DNA from: Eoetvoesiella caeni
GTDB lineage: Bacteria > Pseudomonadota > Gammaproteobacteria > Burkholderiales > Burkholderiaceae_B
Length of the DNA: 64,000 bases
NCBI RefSeq assembly: GCF_003315175.1
Contig: NZ_QNRQ01000007.1
Location: 124,001 to 188,000, forward strand
Direction of reading: 5' to 3'
The notes under the pieces were generated by a model. The model saw only the letters and a list, made by a program, of their open reading frames with translations. It searched no databases and was not told the origin of the DNA. Position 1 is the stretch's first letter; every line of letters begins with the position of its first letter. This document shows positions 45,281-53,367 of this stretch, one piece after another. Position numbers and translations under genes: made by a program.

Positions 45281-46830
45281 CGTTGCTTCGCCTGATCCGC
45301 ATTGTTTTTATATCGCTGCGCTACAGGCTCGACGAGCTGGTGCTGTCCAGCATCAAGCATCCCATCGCCTATTGCCTGCTGCGTATTGTGCGGTTCGGGC
45401 GGCCGCCCCGCGTTGCGCGCGGCGTGCGCTTGCGTTTGGCGCTGGAATCCCTAGGCCCGATTTTCGTCAAGTTCGGGCAGGTGCTGTCGACGCGCCGCGA
45501 CCTTATTCCCTTGGATGTGGCCGCCGAACTGGCGTTGCTGCAAGACCGCGTGCCGCCGTTCCCTTCGGACCAGGCGGCCGCCTGCATACAGGCCGCGCTG
45601 GGTGCGACGCCGCAACAGCTGTTCCGCCACTTCGAGGTCGACCCGGTTGCATCGGCCTCGATCGCCCAGGTGCACCTGGCCGTCATGCACGATGGGCGCG
45701 AAGTCGCCGTCAAGGTCTTGCGTCCAGGCATGCTCAATATCATTGAAAAAGACCTGGCGCTGATGCGGGCCCTGGCCGGCGTGGTCGAGCGGCTGGCCCC
45801 CGACAGCCGGCGCCTGAAGCCGCGCGAAGTCGTGGCCGAATTCAACAACTACCTGCATGACGAGCTGGACCTGGTGCGCGAGGCGGCCAATTGCAGCCAG
45901 TTGCGCCGCAATTTCGGGCCTGATACAGGGCGTGCGAATTTGCTGATGGTGCCGGAAGTCGTCTGGGAATACACCACGACCACGGTCTTCACCATGGAGC
46001 GGATGCACGGCATTCCGGTAAGCCAGACAGACCGGCTGCGGGCCAGTGGAATCAACGTCAAGGACCTGGCTCGCACAGGGGTCGAGATTTTCTTTACCCA
46101 GGTCTTCGCCGACGGCTTTTTCCACGCGGACATGCATCCGGGCAATATTTATGTTTCCGACGCACCCGAAACGCTAGGGCGCTATATTGCGCTGGACTTC
46201 GGTATCGTGGGTTCGTTGTCGGAGCACGACAAGAATTACCTGGCCCAGAACTTCCTGGCTTTTTTCCGGCGCGATTACCGCCGCGTGGCGCAATTGCACA
46301 TCGAGTCGGGCTGGGTTCCCGCCGACACGCGCGAAGAAGAACTGGAAGGGGCCGTGCGCGCGGTGTGCGAGCCTTATTTCGACCGGCCGCTGGCCGAGAT
46401 TTCATTGGGGCAGGTATTGTTGCGCCTGTTTCAGACCTCGCGCCGCTTCAATGTCGAGATCCAGCCGCAACTGGTGCTGTTGCAAAAAACCCTGCTGAAT
46501 GTCGAAGGCATGGGGCGCGAACTGGATCCTGGACTGGACTTGTGGCAAACAGCCAAGCCCTTCCTGGAAAAGTGGATGCACGAACGGATGGGGCTGGCCG
46601 GTTTGCGCCAGCGCCTGGACAAAGAGGCGGCCCAGTGGGCTCAGATGCTGCCGCAATTGCCGCGCCTGGTGCACACCGCGCTGTCGCGCCCCGACTCGCT
46701 GCCGTCCATGAATGCTGAAATCAGCCGCCTGCGCAAGGCGCAAGAACAGACCAACCGTCTTTTAATGGTGTTTGCCGCAACCGTTGCCGTAGCGGTAGGT
46801 GTTGCAATTTGGGCACTTGCGGGACAATGA
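45274..46830 (+). CDS. ubiB: UbiB (ABC1/ADCK atypical kinase family)
   Basis: A 518-residue protein. The family KxGQ motif is [16 protein letters not shown] (near residue 63), the Ala-rich nucleotide loop [13 protein letters not shown], and the catalytic-type motifs [12 protein letters not shown] and [10 protein letters not shown] follow. Two C-terminal hydrophobic stretches (about 495-515) anchor it. UbiB is an ATPase needed for ubiquinone synthesis, probably by extracting or presenting intermediates. It follows ubiJ with a 7-base overlap. Confidence 0.95.
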   Translation: MLTLLRLIRIVFISLRYRLDELVLSSIKHPIAYCLLRIVRFGRPPRVARGVRLRLALESLGPIFVKFGQVLSTRRDLIPLDVAAELALLQDRVPPFPSDQAAACIQAALGATPQQLFRHFEVDPVASASIAQVHLAVMHDGREVAVKVLRPGMLNIIEKDLALMRALAGVVERLAPDSRRLKPREVVAEFNNYLHDELDLVREAANCSQLRRNFGPDTGRANLLMVPEVVWEYTTTTVFTMERMHGIPVSQTDRLRASGINVKDLARTGVEIFFTQVFADGFFHADMHPGNIYVSDAPETLGRYIALDFGIVGSLSEHDKNYLAQNFLAFFRRDYRRVAQLHIESGWVPADTREEELEGAVRAVCEPYFDRPLAEISLGQVLLRLFQTSRRFNVEIQPQLVLLQKTLLNVEGMGRELDPGLDLWQTAKPFLEKWMHERMGLAGLRQRLDKEAAQWAQMLPQLPRLVHTALSRPDSLPSMNAEISRLRKAQEQTNRLLMVFAATVAVAVGVAIWALAGQ

Positions 46831-47028
46831 ATTGGGTATTACGCTAGTTTCATGTCTTTTTAGTGTAGTGCACCGCATGTAGACTTACCTTAACCGTCAC
46901 TGGCGTTTCACTGACAGGCGACACCATGAAGGCGCCGCCTTCGATTTTTGCCGTAAATGCCGTCGCAGGACCGGCACGTTTCCGGGCTGTTATCCGGAAG
47001 CCACAAACATTACACAAGAGAGATCCTT

Positions 47029-47883
47029 ATGCTTTATCCTGAATTGTTCAAATCGATGGAAGCGGTACGCTGGAATATGGCGTCCGACATTCCATGGGAC
47101 GACTTTGATGGCAGCAAGCTCTCGGATGATCAGGCATATACAATCAAGATGAATGCCATTACCGAATGGGCGGCCTTGCCAGCTACTGAAATGTTCTTGC
47201 GCGACAATCGCGACGACAGCGATTTCTGCGCGTTCATGTCCATCTGGTTTTACGAAGAGCAAAAGCACTCGCTGGCCCTTATCGAGTATTTGCGCCGTTT
47301 TCGGCCGGAACTCACACCCACCGAAGAAGAACTGCACAAGGTGCGGTTTGAATTCGACCCGGCGCCCGCGCTCGAAACCCTGATGCTGCACTTTTGCGGC
47401 GAAATCCGCCTGAACCACTGGTACCGGCGCGCCTCGGACTGGCACTCCGAACCGGTCATCAAAAGCATCTACAAGATTATTGCGCAGGACGAAGCCCGCC
47501 ATGCCGGCGCCTATCTGCGCTACATGAAGCGTGCGCTGGTCCACAAGGGCAAAGAATTCGGCGAGCAGGCCCGCCTTTCGTTCGCCAAGATCGGCGTGCT
47601 GATGGCTTCGGCCCATCGTACGCCGCAGGCGCTGCACCCCACCAATCTGCACGTCAACAAAGACATGTTTCCCAACGACACCGTACAGTCCAAGCTGCCG
47701 TCGCCGGGCTGGCTGGAAAACTGGCTCGACAACCAGATTTGTTTCGATAAAGAATGGGAAGGCAAAGTCAGTTCGCGTATTTTGCACAATATGTCGCTGC
47801 TGATGGATACCACCTTCAATACGGTGCAAGACCTTAACCGCTATCGCAAGGAAATCATCAAGTCCTTGCCGGTGGTGGCTTAA
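47029..47883 (+). CDS. Ferritin-like di-iron protein, unknown substrate
   Basis: A 284-residue all-helical protein with a ferritin-like four-helix iron site. Candidate ligands are the Glu residues in ITEWAALPATEMF, the ExxH of FYEEQKHSL, the Glu in FCGEIRLNHW, and a second ExxH in QDEARHAGAY. It could be an oxygenase, a desaturase-like enzyme or an iron protein. The start at 47029 (MLYPELFK) has an AGAGAG ribosome site and fits the domain; an in-frame ATG at 46957 is less likely. It stands after ubiB and 4 bases ahead of the heptose gene. The 198-base gap before it holds no other recognisable feature. Confidence 0.8.
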   Translation: MLYPELFKSMEAVRWNMASDIPWDDFDGSKLSDDQAYTIKMNAITEWAALPATEMFLRDNRDDSDFCAFMSIWFYEEQKHSLALIEYLRRFRPELTPTEEELHKVRFEFDPAPALETLMLHFCGEIRLNHWYRRASDWHSEPVIKSIYKIIAQDEARHAGAYLRYMKRALVHKGKEFGEQARLSFAKIGVLMASAHRTPQALHPTNLHVNKDMFPNDTVQSKLPSPGWLENWLDNQICFDKEWEGKVSSRILHNMSLLMDTTFNTVQDLNRYRKEIIKSLPVVA

Positions 47884-47887
47884 GCAG

Positions 47888-48364
47888 GTGGCGGCCCGTT
47901 TTGAAGCCAAGGTATTAAGCCGCGAAGCTTGCGTTGCCGCAGCGGGCGAATTCGCCCGGCCGCTGGTGTTTACCAACGGCGTATTCGACATCCTGCACCG
48001 GGGGCATGTCACATACCTTGACGCCGCCGCCCAGTTGGGCGCGACGCTGGTCGTGGCGGTCAACACCGACGAGTCCGTGCGCCGCCTGGGCAAGGGGGCC
48101 GACAGGCCGCTGAACCGCCAGGAAGACCGCGCCGCCATGCTGGCCGCGCTGCAATGCGTTTCCGCCGTGACGGTGTTCGAAGAAGACACGCCGCAGGCGT
48201 TGATCGAACAGCTCAGGCCGGACATCATCGTCAAAGGGGGCGACTACGACATGGCCAGCTTGCCCGAGACCGCCAGCGTTGAAAGCTGGGGTGGCAAGGC
48301 GGTGGCGATACCGTTCGAGTTCGAACGTTCGACCACGGCGTTATTGCGCAAAATACGAGGCTAG
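47888..48364 (+). CDS. hldE: D-glycero-beta-D-manno-heptose 1-phosphate adenylyltransferase
   Basis: A 158-residue nucleotidyltransferase matching only the C-terminal (RfaE2) domain of E. coli HldE. The HxGH motif is TNGVFDILHRGHVTYLDAA near residue 30; IVKGGDYDMASLPE and a final FERSTTALLRKIRG complete the fold. It makes ADP-heptose for the LPS inner core. In this lineage the kinase domain is usually a separate gene. It starts with GTG 4 bases after the ferritin-like gene, so it is likely translated from the same mRNA. Confidence 0.93.
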   Translation: MAARFEAKVLSREACVAAAGEFARPLVFTNGVFDILHRGHVTYLDAAAQLGATLVVAVNTDESVRRLGKGADRPLNRQEDRAAMLAALQCVSAVTVFEEDTPQALIEQLRPDIIVKGGDYDMASLPETASVESWGGKAVAIPFEFERSTTALLRKIRG

Positions 48365-48408
48365 TTTTGATCGGGCAACTGCGGCTGCGCCGTGGCCTTC
48401 TTGTTGAT

Positions 48409-49761
48409 TTACCGGCTTAGCGCTGCGGCCGGGCCGGTTTCAAGCAACTGGTTGATGGCCGTGATGTCGGCTTCGCTGAGGATGCCGCTGCTGGCCTTGA
48501 GCCGCAGGCTGTTCATCAGCGTATCGTATCGGGCGCGAAGCAGGGCGCGCTGGGTTTCGTAAAGCTGTTGCTGGGCATTGAGTACGTCGATATTCACGCG
48601 CACGCCGATTTCGTATCCGATTTTGTTGGCATCGAGCGAAGCCAGGCTGGATTTTTCGGCTGCCTGCAGGGCCTCGATTTGGGCCAGGCCCGAGGTGACG
48701 CCCGAGAAATACTGCTGGGTTGACTGCACCGCCTGGCGCCGCGCGGCTTCAAGATCGTAGCGTGCCTGTTGCAGGCGCGAGGTCTGCTCGCGCACCTGCG
48801 ACGAAATCTCGCCGCCGGAATAAATGGGAATCAATAGCTGTACGCCGACCGTGGTGTCGAGCGAGCGCGGGCCGTTTTGCATGCCGTAGACGCCTCGGTC
48901 GCTGATGCTGCCGGTCTGGGCATACAGGCTGAGAGTGGGCGCGTGCCCGCTTTTGGCGATGGCGATTTGCTTTTCGACGATTTTGGCGGAGAGCTGGGCA
49001 CGTGCGACGGCCAGGTTGGCTTGGCCTGCCTGCGCCGTCCAGTCGCCCAGCTTGTTGGGCTGCGGGGGCGGCAGCGTGGTCGTGGAGGCCAGGCCGGCCA
49101 GCGCGCCGGGACGTTCGTAGATGATCTTGGCAAGCTGGTCTTCGCTGACCTGGACCGCATTGCGGGCTTGCAGTTCGCCGGCATTGAGCAGGTCCAGCCG
49201 CGACTGCGCTTCATAGGTGTCGGCGATGGTCTTGCCGCCCAACTCGAATCCCTTTTTGGCGGCATCCAGTTGCGAGCTGACCGCTTGCTTCTGGGCCAGC
49301 ACGGTGCGCAAAGTGTCTTGTGCCGCCAGCACATCGAAATAGGCTTGCGAGACGCGCAGTATCAGGTCCTGATAGGCTTGCTGCATGCCCAGGTCGGCAG
49401 AATTGGCCACAAACTGGGACTGTTCCAGCTTGTTCCAGTTGCCGATGTCGATGATGGGCTGGGTCAGCGTCAGCGCCCATAGGCCGCGCCGCTTGGTTTC
49501 GCCTTGGCTCAAGCCGCGCAGTTCGCGGTTGGTGTCGACTTCGCCGGCGGCGCTGGCGCTTATGTAGGGCAAAAGCTTGGCTCGTGCCTGCGGGACGATT
49601 TCCTGGTCGGCGTTGCGCTGGGCTCGGGCGGCTGCGTAAGCGGGGTCGCGTTGCAATGCGGCATCCCAGACCTGTTGCAGGTTCTGGCGATGCTGGGCAT
49701 GCGCCGGACTGCCCAGCAGAGCCAGGGCAATAAGGCTTGGCACCCAGGATGCGATGCGCAT
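48409..49761 (-). CDS. tolC: TolC family outer-membrane efflux protein
   Basis: A 450-residue OEP protein with a signal peptide (about residues 1-22). Two repeated OEP halves follow (about 30-220 and 235-430), with long alpha-helical hairpins and the family pieces VWDAALQRDPAYAAARAQ and GYEIGVRVNIDVLNAQQQLYETQRALLRARYD. It forms the trimeric exit duct for type I secretion and RND or ABC efflux. No inner-membrane partner is adjacent. It is 3 bases downstream of the pcm-like gene, an arrangement I associate with several betaproteobacteria. Confidence 0.93.
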   Translation of the reverse strand: MRIASWVPSLIALALLGSPAHAQHRQNLQQVWDAALQRDPAYAAARAQRNADQEIVPQARAKLLPYISASAAGEVDTNRELRGLSQGETKRRGLWALTLTQPIIDIGNWNKLEQSQFVANSADLGMQQAYQDLILRVSQAYFDVLAAQDTLRTVLAQKQAVSSQLDAAKKGFELGGKTIADTYEAQSRLDLLNAGELQARNAVQVSEDQLAKIIYERPGALAGLASTTTLPPPQPNKLGDWTAQAGQANLAVARAQLSAKIVEKQIAIAKSGHAPTLSLYAQTGSISDRGVYGMQNGPRSLDTTVGVQLLIPIYSGGEISSQVREQTSRLQQARYDLEAARRQAVQSTQQYFSGVTSGLAQIEALQAAEKSSLASLDANKIGYEIGVRVNIDVLNAQQQLYETQRALLRARYDTLMNSLRLKASSGILSEADITAINQLLETGPAAALSR

Positions 49762-49764
49762 GGT

Positions 49765-50445
49765 CTAGAACTTGAACTGCGACACAGCGGTGCCGCGCAG
49801 CGGCTTGATGACAGTGTCGAACAGCGCGACGGTATCGAAGCTTGCAGCGCTGGTTCGGGTAATGCGCATTGCCGTCATGATGGGACCCTGGCCGACGACA
49901 GCCACCATGCGCCCGCCGATGCACAACTGATACTTGAGTGCATCGGGGACGGTGGGGGTAGAGCCGCTAAGCAAAATGGCATCGTATTCGGCGGTTCCCC
50001 AGCCGGCATTGGCCGCGCCCACTTCGACCTTGACATTGTTGATCTGGTTGCGTTGCAGGTTGTTTTCGGCAAACGCAGCAAGGCGGCTTTCGATTTCTAT
50101 GCTGGTAACCTGCTGGGCCAGTTGGGCCAGCAGGGCAGCCTGGTAGCCCGAGCCTGTGCCGATTTCCAGTACACAGCAATTGCTCGTAAGCTGAAGTTCT
50201 TGCGCCAGCCTGGCCTCGACCTTGGGCGCCAGCATGGTCTCCCGCGTGTCGATGGAGTTGATGATCAGCGGCAGCTCGATATCCGAGAAGGCCAGTGCCT
50301 GTAGGCCGGGCGGCACAAATCGCTCGCGGCGAACCGTAAACAAGGCTTGCAGAATGTTTTGGTCAAGGACGTCCCAGGGACGGATTTGCTGCTCGACCAT
50401 ATTAAAGCGAGCTTGTTCGATTTCGGAAAGACCAGTCACGTTCAT
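49765..50445 (-). CDS. pcm: Protein-L-isoaspartate O-methyltransferase family protein
   Basis: A 226-residue class I methyltransferase. SAM motif I is CCVLEIGTGSGYQAALLAQL (near residue 88), and QALAFSDIELPLI sits where PCMT-family proteins bind isoaspartyl residues. It differs from canonical Pcm in the N-terminal active-site region, so it may belong to a PCMT-like subgroup with another role. It precedes tolC. A rhodanese gene that follows pcm-like genes in some relatives is not present here. Confidence 0.82.
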   Translation of the reverse strand: MNVTGLSEIEQARFNMVEQQIRPWDVLDQNILQALFTVRRERFVPPGLQALAFSDIELPLIINSIDTRETMLAPKVEARLAQELQLTSNCCVLEIGTGSGYQAALLAQLAQQVTSIEIESRLAAFAENNLQRNQINNVKVEVGAANAGWGTAEYDAILLSGSTPTVPDALKYQLCIGGRMVAVVGQGPIMTAMRITRTSAASFDTVALFDTVIKPLRGTAVSQFKF

Positions 50446-50496
50446 GGGTATGAGATAGGAAAAACCAGGATGGAATCGATCATTGTACTAAGGAAT

Positions 50497-50513
50497 CCCG
50501 CCGTCAAGGCGGG
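50497..50513 (-). terminator. Hairpin after thiD
   Basis: Six-base GC arms (50497-50502 and 50508-50513) around a 5-base loop, followed on the minus strand by ATTCCTT. A weak terminator candidate between thiD and pcm. Confidence 0.4.
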
Positions 50514-50541
50514 GGGGCCTTTCAGGCTGGAGCGTTACGGG

Positions 50542-51360
50542 TTATTGGGCCGGCCACGCGGCATGGAAATGATGCACCGGGCCGTGCCCGCTGCCCACTT
50601 GCAGCTCGCCCGAGCGGGCGATGGCCGCCACGAGATAAGCTTTGGCCTGGCGGGCGGCTTCGGGCACATCTTCCAGGCGCGGCAACAAGGCGGCCAGCGC
50701 GGCCGACAAGGTACAGCCCGTGCCGTGGGTGTTCTTGGTTTCGATGCGTCTTCCCGGCAGCTCGATCATGCGGTCGCCGTCGTGCAGAATGTCGATGGTG
50801 TCGTTGCCGGGCAAGTGCCCGCCTTTCAGGAATACCCAGCGCTCGCCGCGGTCGTTCAGCAGGCGCCGCAGCTTTTCGGCGACGCGGCGCATTTCCTTGA
50901 CCGAGTCGACCGGGCTGCTGCCAAGCAGCACGCCCGCCTCGGGCAGGTTGGGCGTGATGACGGTGGCCAGGGGAATAAGGTGTTCGCGCAATTCCTGTAT
51001 GGCCGATTTTTCCAGCAGGGCATCGCCGCTTTTGGCGATCATGACCGGATCCAGCACAATATGCGCCGGCTTCCAGTGGGCCAGCCGCTCGGCCACGACG
51101 CGTGTCACGGCCTGCTGGCCCAGCATGCCGATCTTGACCGCGTCGATGCGCACGTCGGCGAACAGAGTATCGATCTGCAAGGCGACGAAGTCGGGCGGCA
51201 CTGGGCAGACGCCGGCCACTACTTGCGTGTTCTGCGCGGTAAGCGCCGCAATGACCGCCGTTCCGTAGGCGCCCAGCGCGCTCATGGTTTTTATGTCGGC
51301 CAGGACGCCGGCTCCGCCGGAGGGGTCGACGCCGGCAATGGTCAGGGTATTGGGGATCAT
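50542..51360 (-). CDS. thiD: Bifunctional hydroxymethylpyrimidine / phosphomethylpyrimidine kinase
   Basis: A 272-residue ribokinase-fold enzyme. It begins LTIAGVDPSGGAGVLADIKT; VLDPVMIAKSGDALL lies near residue 105 and the anion-hole NTHGTGCTLSAALAALL near residue 213. It phosphorylates HMP and then HMP-P for thiamine synthesis. The start at 51360 (MIPNTLT) is chosen because the open frame upstream overlaps thiG. It follows thiG by 14 bases. Confidence 0.94.
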   Translation of the reverse strand: MIPNTLTIAGVDPSGGAGVLADIKTMSALGAYGTAVIAALTAQNTQVVAGVCPVPPDFVALQIDTLFADVRIDAVKIGMLGQQAVTRVVAERLAHWKPAHIVLDPVMIAKSGDALLEKSAIQELREHLIPLATVITPNLPEAGVLLGSSPVDSVKEMRRVAEKLRRLLNDRGERWVFLKGGHLPGNDTIDILHDGDRMIELPGRRIETKNTHGTGCTLSAALAALLPRLEDVPEAARQAKAYLVAAIARSGELQVGSGHGPVHHFHAAWPAQ

Positions 51361-51374
51361 GCTGCGGGCGCGCC

Positions 51375-52175
51375 TTATTTGCCGACGGACTGCAGTAGCC
51401 CTTCGGTGGGCGAGCTGGGGTCGGCGCTGTAGAACTTGCGCGGCATGCGGCCGGCGCGGAACGCTTCGCGCCCGGCCTCGACGGCCTTTTTCATGGCGCC
51501 GGCCATCAGTATGGGGTCGGCGGCGCCGGCAATGGCGGTGTTCATGAGGATGGCGTCGCAGCCCAGCTCCATGGCAATGGCAGCATCGGAGGCTGTGCCT
51601 ACGCCGGCGTCGACCAGCACGGGCACGGTGGCCTGGTCGAGAATCAAGCGCAGATTCCATGGGTTGAGAATGCCCATGCCCGACCCGATAAGCGAGGCCA
51701 GAGGCATGACGGCAACGCAGCCCATGTCGGCCAGCATGCGGCACTGGATGGGGTCGTCGGTGCAGTAGACCATGACCTCGAAGCCTTCATTGACCAGGGT
51801 TTGGGCCGCTTTGAGGGTTTCGGGCATATTGGGAAACAGGTTGTCCTTGTCGCCCAGTACCTCCAGCTTCACCAGCTTGTGTCCGTCCAGCAACTCGCGC
51901 GCCAGGCGCAGTGTGCGCACGGCGTCGTCGGCGGTATAGCAGCCGGCCGTATTGGGCAGGATGGTGAATTTGGACGGCGGCAGGAAGTCCAGCAGATTGG
52001 GTTCGCCCGCGTTTTGGCCTATGTTGGTGCGGCGGATCGCCACGGTAACGATCTGGGCGCCGCTGGCGTCGATGGCCTGGCGGGTTTCGTCGAAGTCTTT
52101 GTATTTGCCGGTGCCTACCAGCAAGCGTGAGTCGTAGTTGCGGCCGGCAAGGTTGAAGGTGTCAGAGTGGTTCAT
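51375..52175 (-). CDS. thiG: Thiazole synthase
   Basis: A 266-residue TIM-barrel enzyme. It begins [21 protein letters not shown]; the Schiff-base Lys is in [15 protein letters not shown], and [20 protein letters not shown] binds phosphate. It forms the thiazole of thiamine from DXP, dehydroglycine or iminoglycine, and ThiS thiocarboxylate. No thiS gene is in the window although it is often just upstream. The start at 52175 (MNHSDTF) is chosen over 52238, whose upstream residues are unlike the family. No TPP riboswitch was seen ahead of it. Confidence 0.94.
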   Translation of the reverse strand: MNHSDTFNLAGRNYDSRLLVGTGKYKDFDETRQAIDASGAQIVTVAIRRTNIGQNAGEPNLLDFLPPSKFTILPNTAGCYTADDAVRTLRLARELLDGHKLVKLEVLGDKDNLFPNMPETLKAAQTLVNEGFEVMVYCTDDPIQCRMLADMGCVAVMPLASLIGSGMGILNPWNLRLILDQATVPVLVDAGVGTASDAAIAMELGCDAILMNTAIAGAADPILMAGAMKKAVEAGREAFRAGRMPRKFYSADPSSPTEGLLQSVGK

Positions 52176-52243
52176 GTGAGGTGCTGCGCTTGGGGTGGTT
52201 GTCGTGTGCCTGAAAGGATAATCGATTTTACGGCGCATCCGTG

Positions 52244-52269
52244 AAAAAGCCCATTCCGCTTGCGGCTTT
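52244..52269 (-). terminator. Terminator-like hairpin after btuF
   Basis: On the minus strand a five-base stem (52064-52268 side AAGCC, paired with GGCTT at 52047-52051 side as read on that strand; plus positions 52247-52251 and 52264-52268) is followed by five T residues (52248-52244). It could end btuF transcription before thiG. Confidence 0.45.
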
Positions 52270-52339
52270 GCCGGTGCGCAGCGTCATGGATCCAGGCAGC
52301 AGCGGATCAGCATGGAGGAAGCAGGTAGCAACGCCTAAT

Positions 52340-53269
52340 TCAGTTTCTTGCTTGATCCAGGTCCTTGCACAATTGTTCCGCGGCGTCGATCAGGCGGGGG
52401 CCGGGGCGAAAGAGCTGGTCCGGGTCCAGGGCGTAGATGCGGTGCTTCAGTGCGGCGCCCAATTGCAGCCGAGTCCATGCCTGGACGCGTTGCTCAAAGC
52501 CGGTTTCAGTGGATTCGGCAGTGACGATGGCGTCGGGCTGCCTCAGCATCAGGGTTTCGGCGCTGACTTGTGGCGCGGCGATGGCGGAATCGGCGAAAAG
52601 ATTGACGCCGCCGCAGGTTTCGAGGACATCGTTAAGCAAGGGGTCGCGGCCGATGGTGTAAAGCGGTGCGGCACCTACTTCAATAAAGACGGTGACGGGG
52701 CGCTTGCCGGCATAGCGCCGCCGCAGCGTGTCTATGCGCTGAGCCAGTGCCGCGGCGGCTGGCTCGGCACTGGCTTCGGTGCCGAATATCCGCCCCAGCC
52801 TCAGGACTTGTGCGGGGATGTCTTGCAAGGTTTGCGGCGCGGAATAGATCAGCGGGATATGCAGCTTGGCCAGGCTGGGGGCCAGCGTCCGGGCAGCCCC
52901 GGAAGCTTGCCAGGCGGCGACCAGGTCCGGATTCAGGGTCAGGGCTTTTTCGACATTGATATTGAGGCCGTCGCCGATTTTCGGAATGCCCGCGGCCGCG
53001 GCGGGATAGTCGCTGCTGATGACCGTGGCGACAATATGCTGGCCCGCGCCGGCGGCAAAGATCAGTTCGGTAATGTGCGGCGCCAGCGATATGGCGCGTG
53101 TTGCGTGCCGCGGTTCCGGTTTTTCTGCGGACGTTGCCACAGATGGAGCGGCAGGCAATGGAGTGGTCGCGGCCCAGGCTTGGCCGGCATCCGATCCCGC
53201 CAGCGCTGCTACGCAGGCTATGGCCAGCGGGCGCGCGATACGAAGAAGAATACGTGTGCAGGTCTGCAT
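52340..53269 (-). CDS. btuF: Cobalamin-binding periplasmic protein, BtuF-like
   Basis: A 309-residue class III binding protein with a signal peptide (about residues 1-33). RAISLAPHITELIFAAGAG marks the start of lobe 1 (near residue 58), LNPDLVAAWQASGAA follows, and a long backbone helix joins the lobes. It would deliver vitamin B12 taken in by BtuB to an ABC importer. BtuC and BtuD are not in the window, so the importer is elsewhere or shared. It lies 98 bases downstream of btuB, with a strong terminator between them. Confidence 0.85.
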   Translation of the reverse strand: MQTCTRILLRIARPLAIACVAALAGSDAGQAWAATTPLPAAPSVATSAEKPEPRHATRAISLAPHITELIFAAGAGQHIVATVISSDYPAAAAGIPKIGDGLNINVEKALTLNPDLVAAWQASGAARTLAPSLAKLHIPLIYSAPQTLQDIPAQVLRLGRIFGTEASAEPAAAALAQRIDTLRRRYAGKRPVTVFIEVGAAPLYTIGRDPLLNDVLETCGGVNLFADSAIAAPQVSAETLMLRQPDAIVTAESTETGFEQRVQAWTRLQLGAALKHRIYALDPDQLFRPGPRLIDAAEQLCKDLDQARN

Positions 53270-53311
53270 GCTGTCTGTTCCGGGCTGGGTCCGTGGGCTA
53301 TTGCGTAAAAC

Positions 53312-53360
53312 AAAAGGCCGACGAAGCCGGGCCGCAAGTCCGGCTTCGCGAGGCGGCCTT
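53312..53360 (-). terminator. Strong two-step hairpin terminator after btuB
   Basis: The outer stem (53314-53320 with 53354-53360) and an inner 8-base stem (53323-53330 with 53340-53347) form a long hairpin. On the minus strand TTTTGTTTT follows. It lies 7 bases beyond the btuB stop and may limit read-through into btuF. Confidence 0.82.
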
Positions 53361-53367
53361 CAACCTT

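Noticed and set aside
52176-52339. TPP riboswitch upstream of thiG
   Set aside because: The conserved CTGAGA and ACCTGATCTGGATAATGCC-type elements are not found on the minus strand of this gap.
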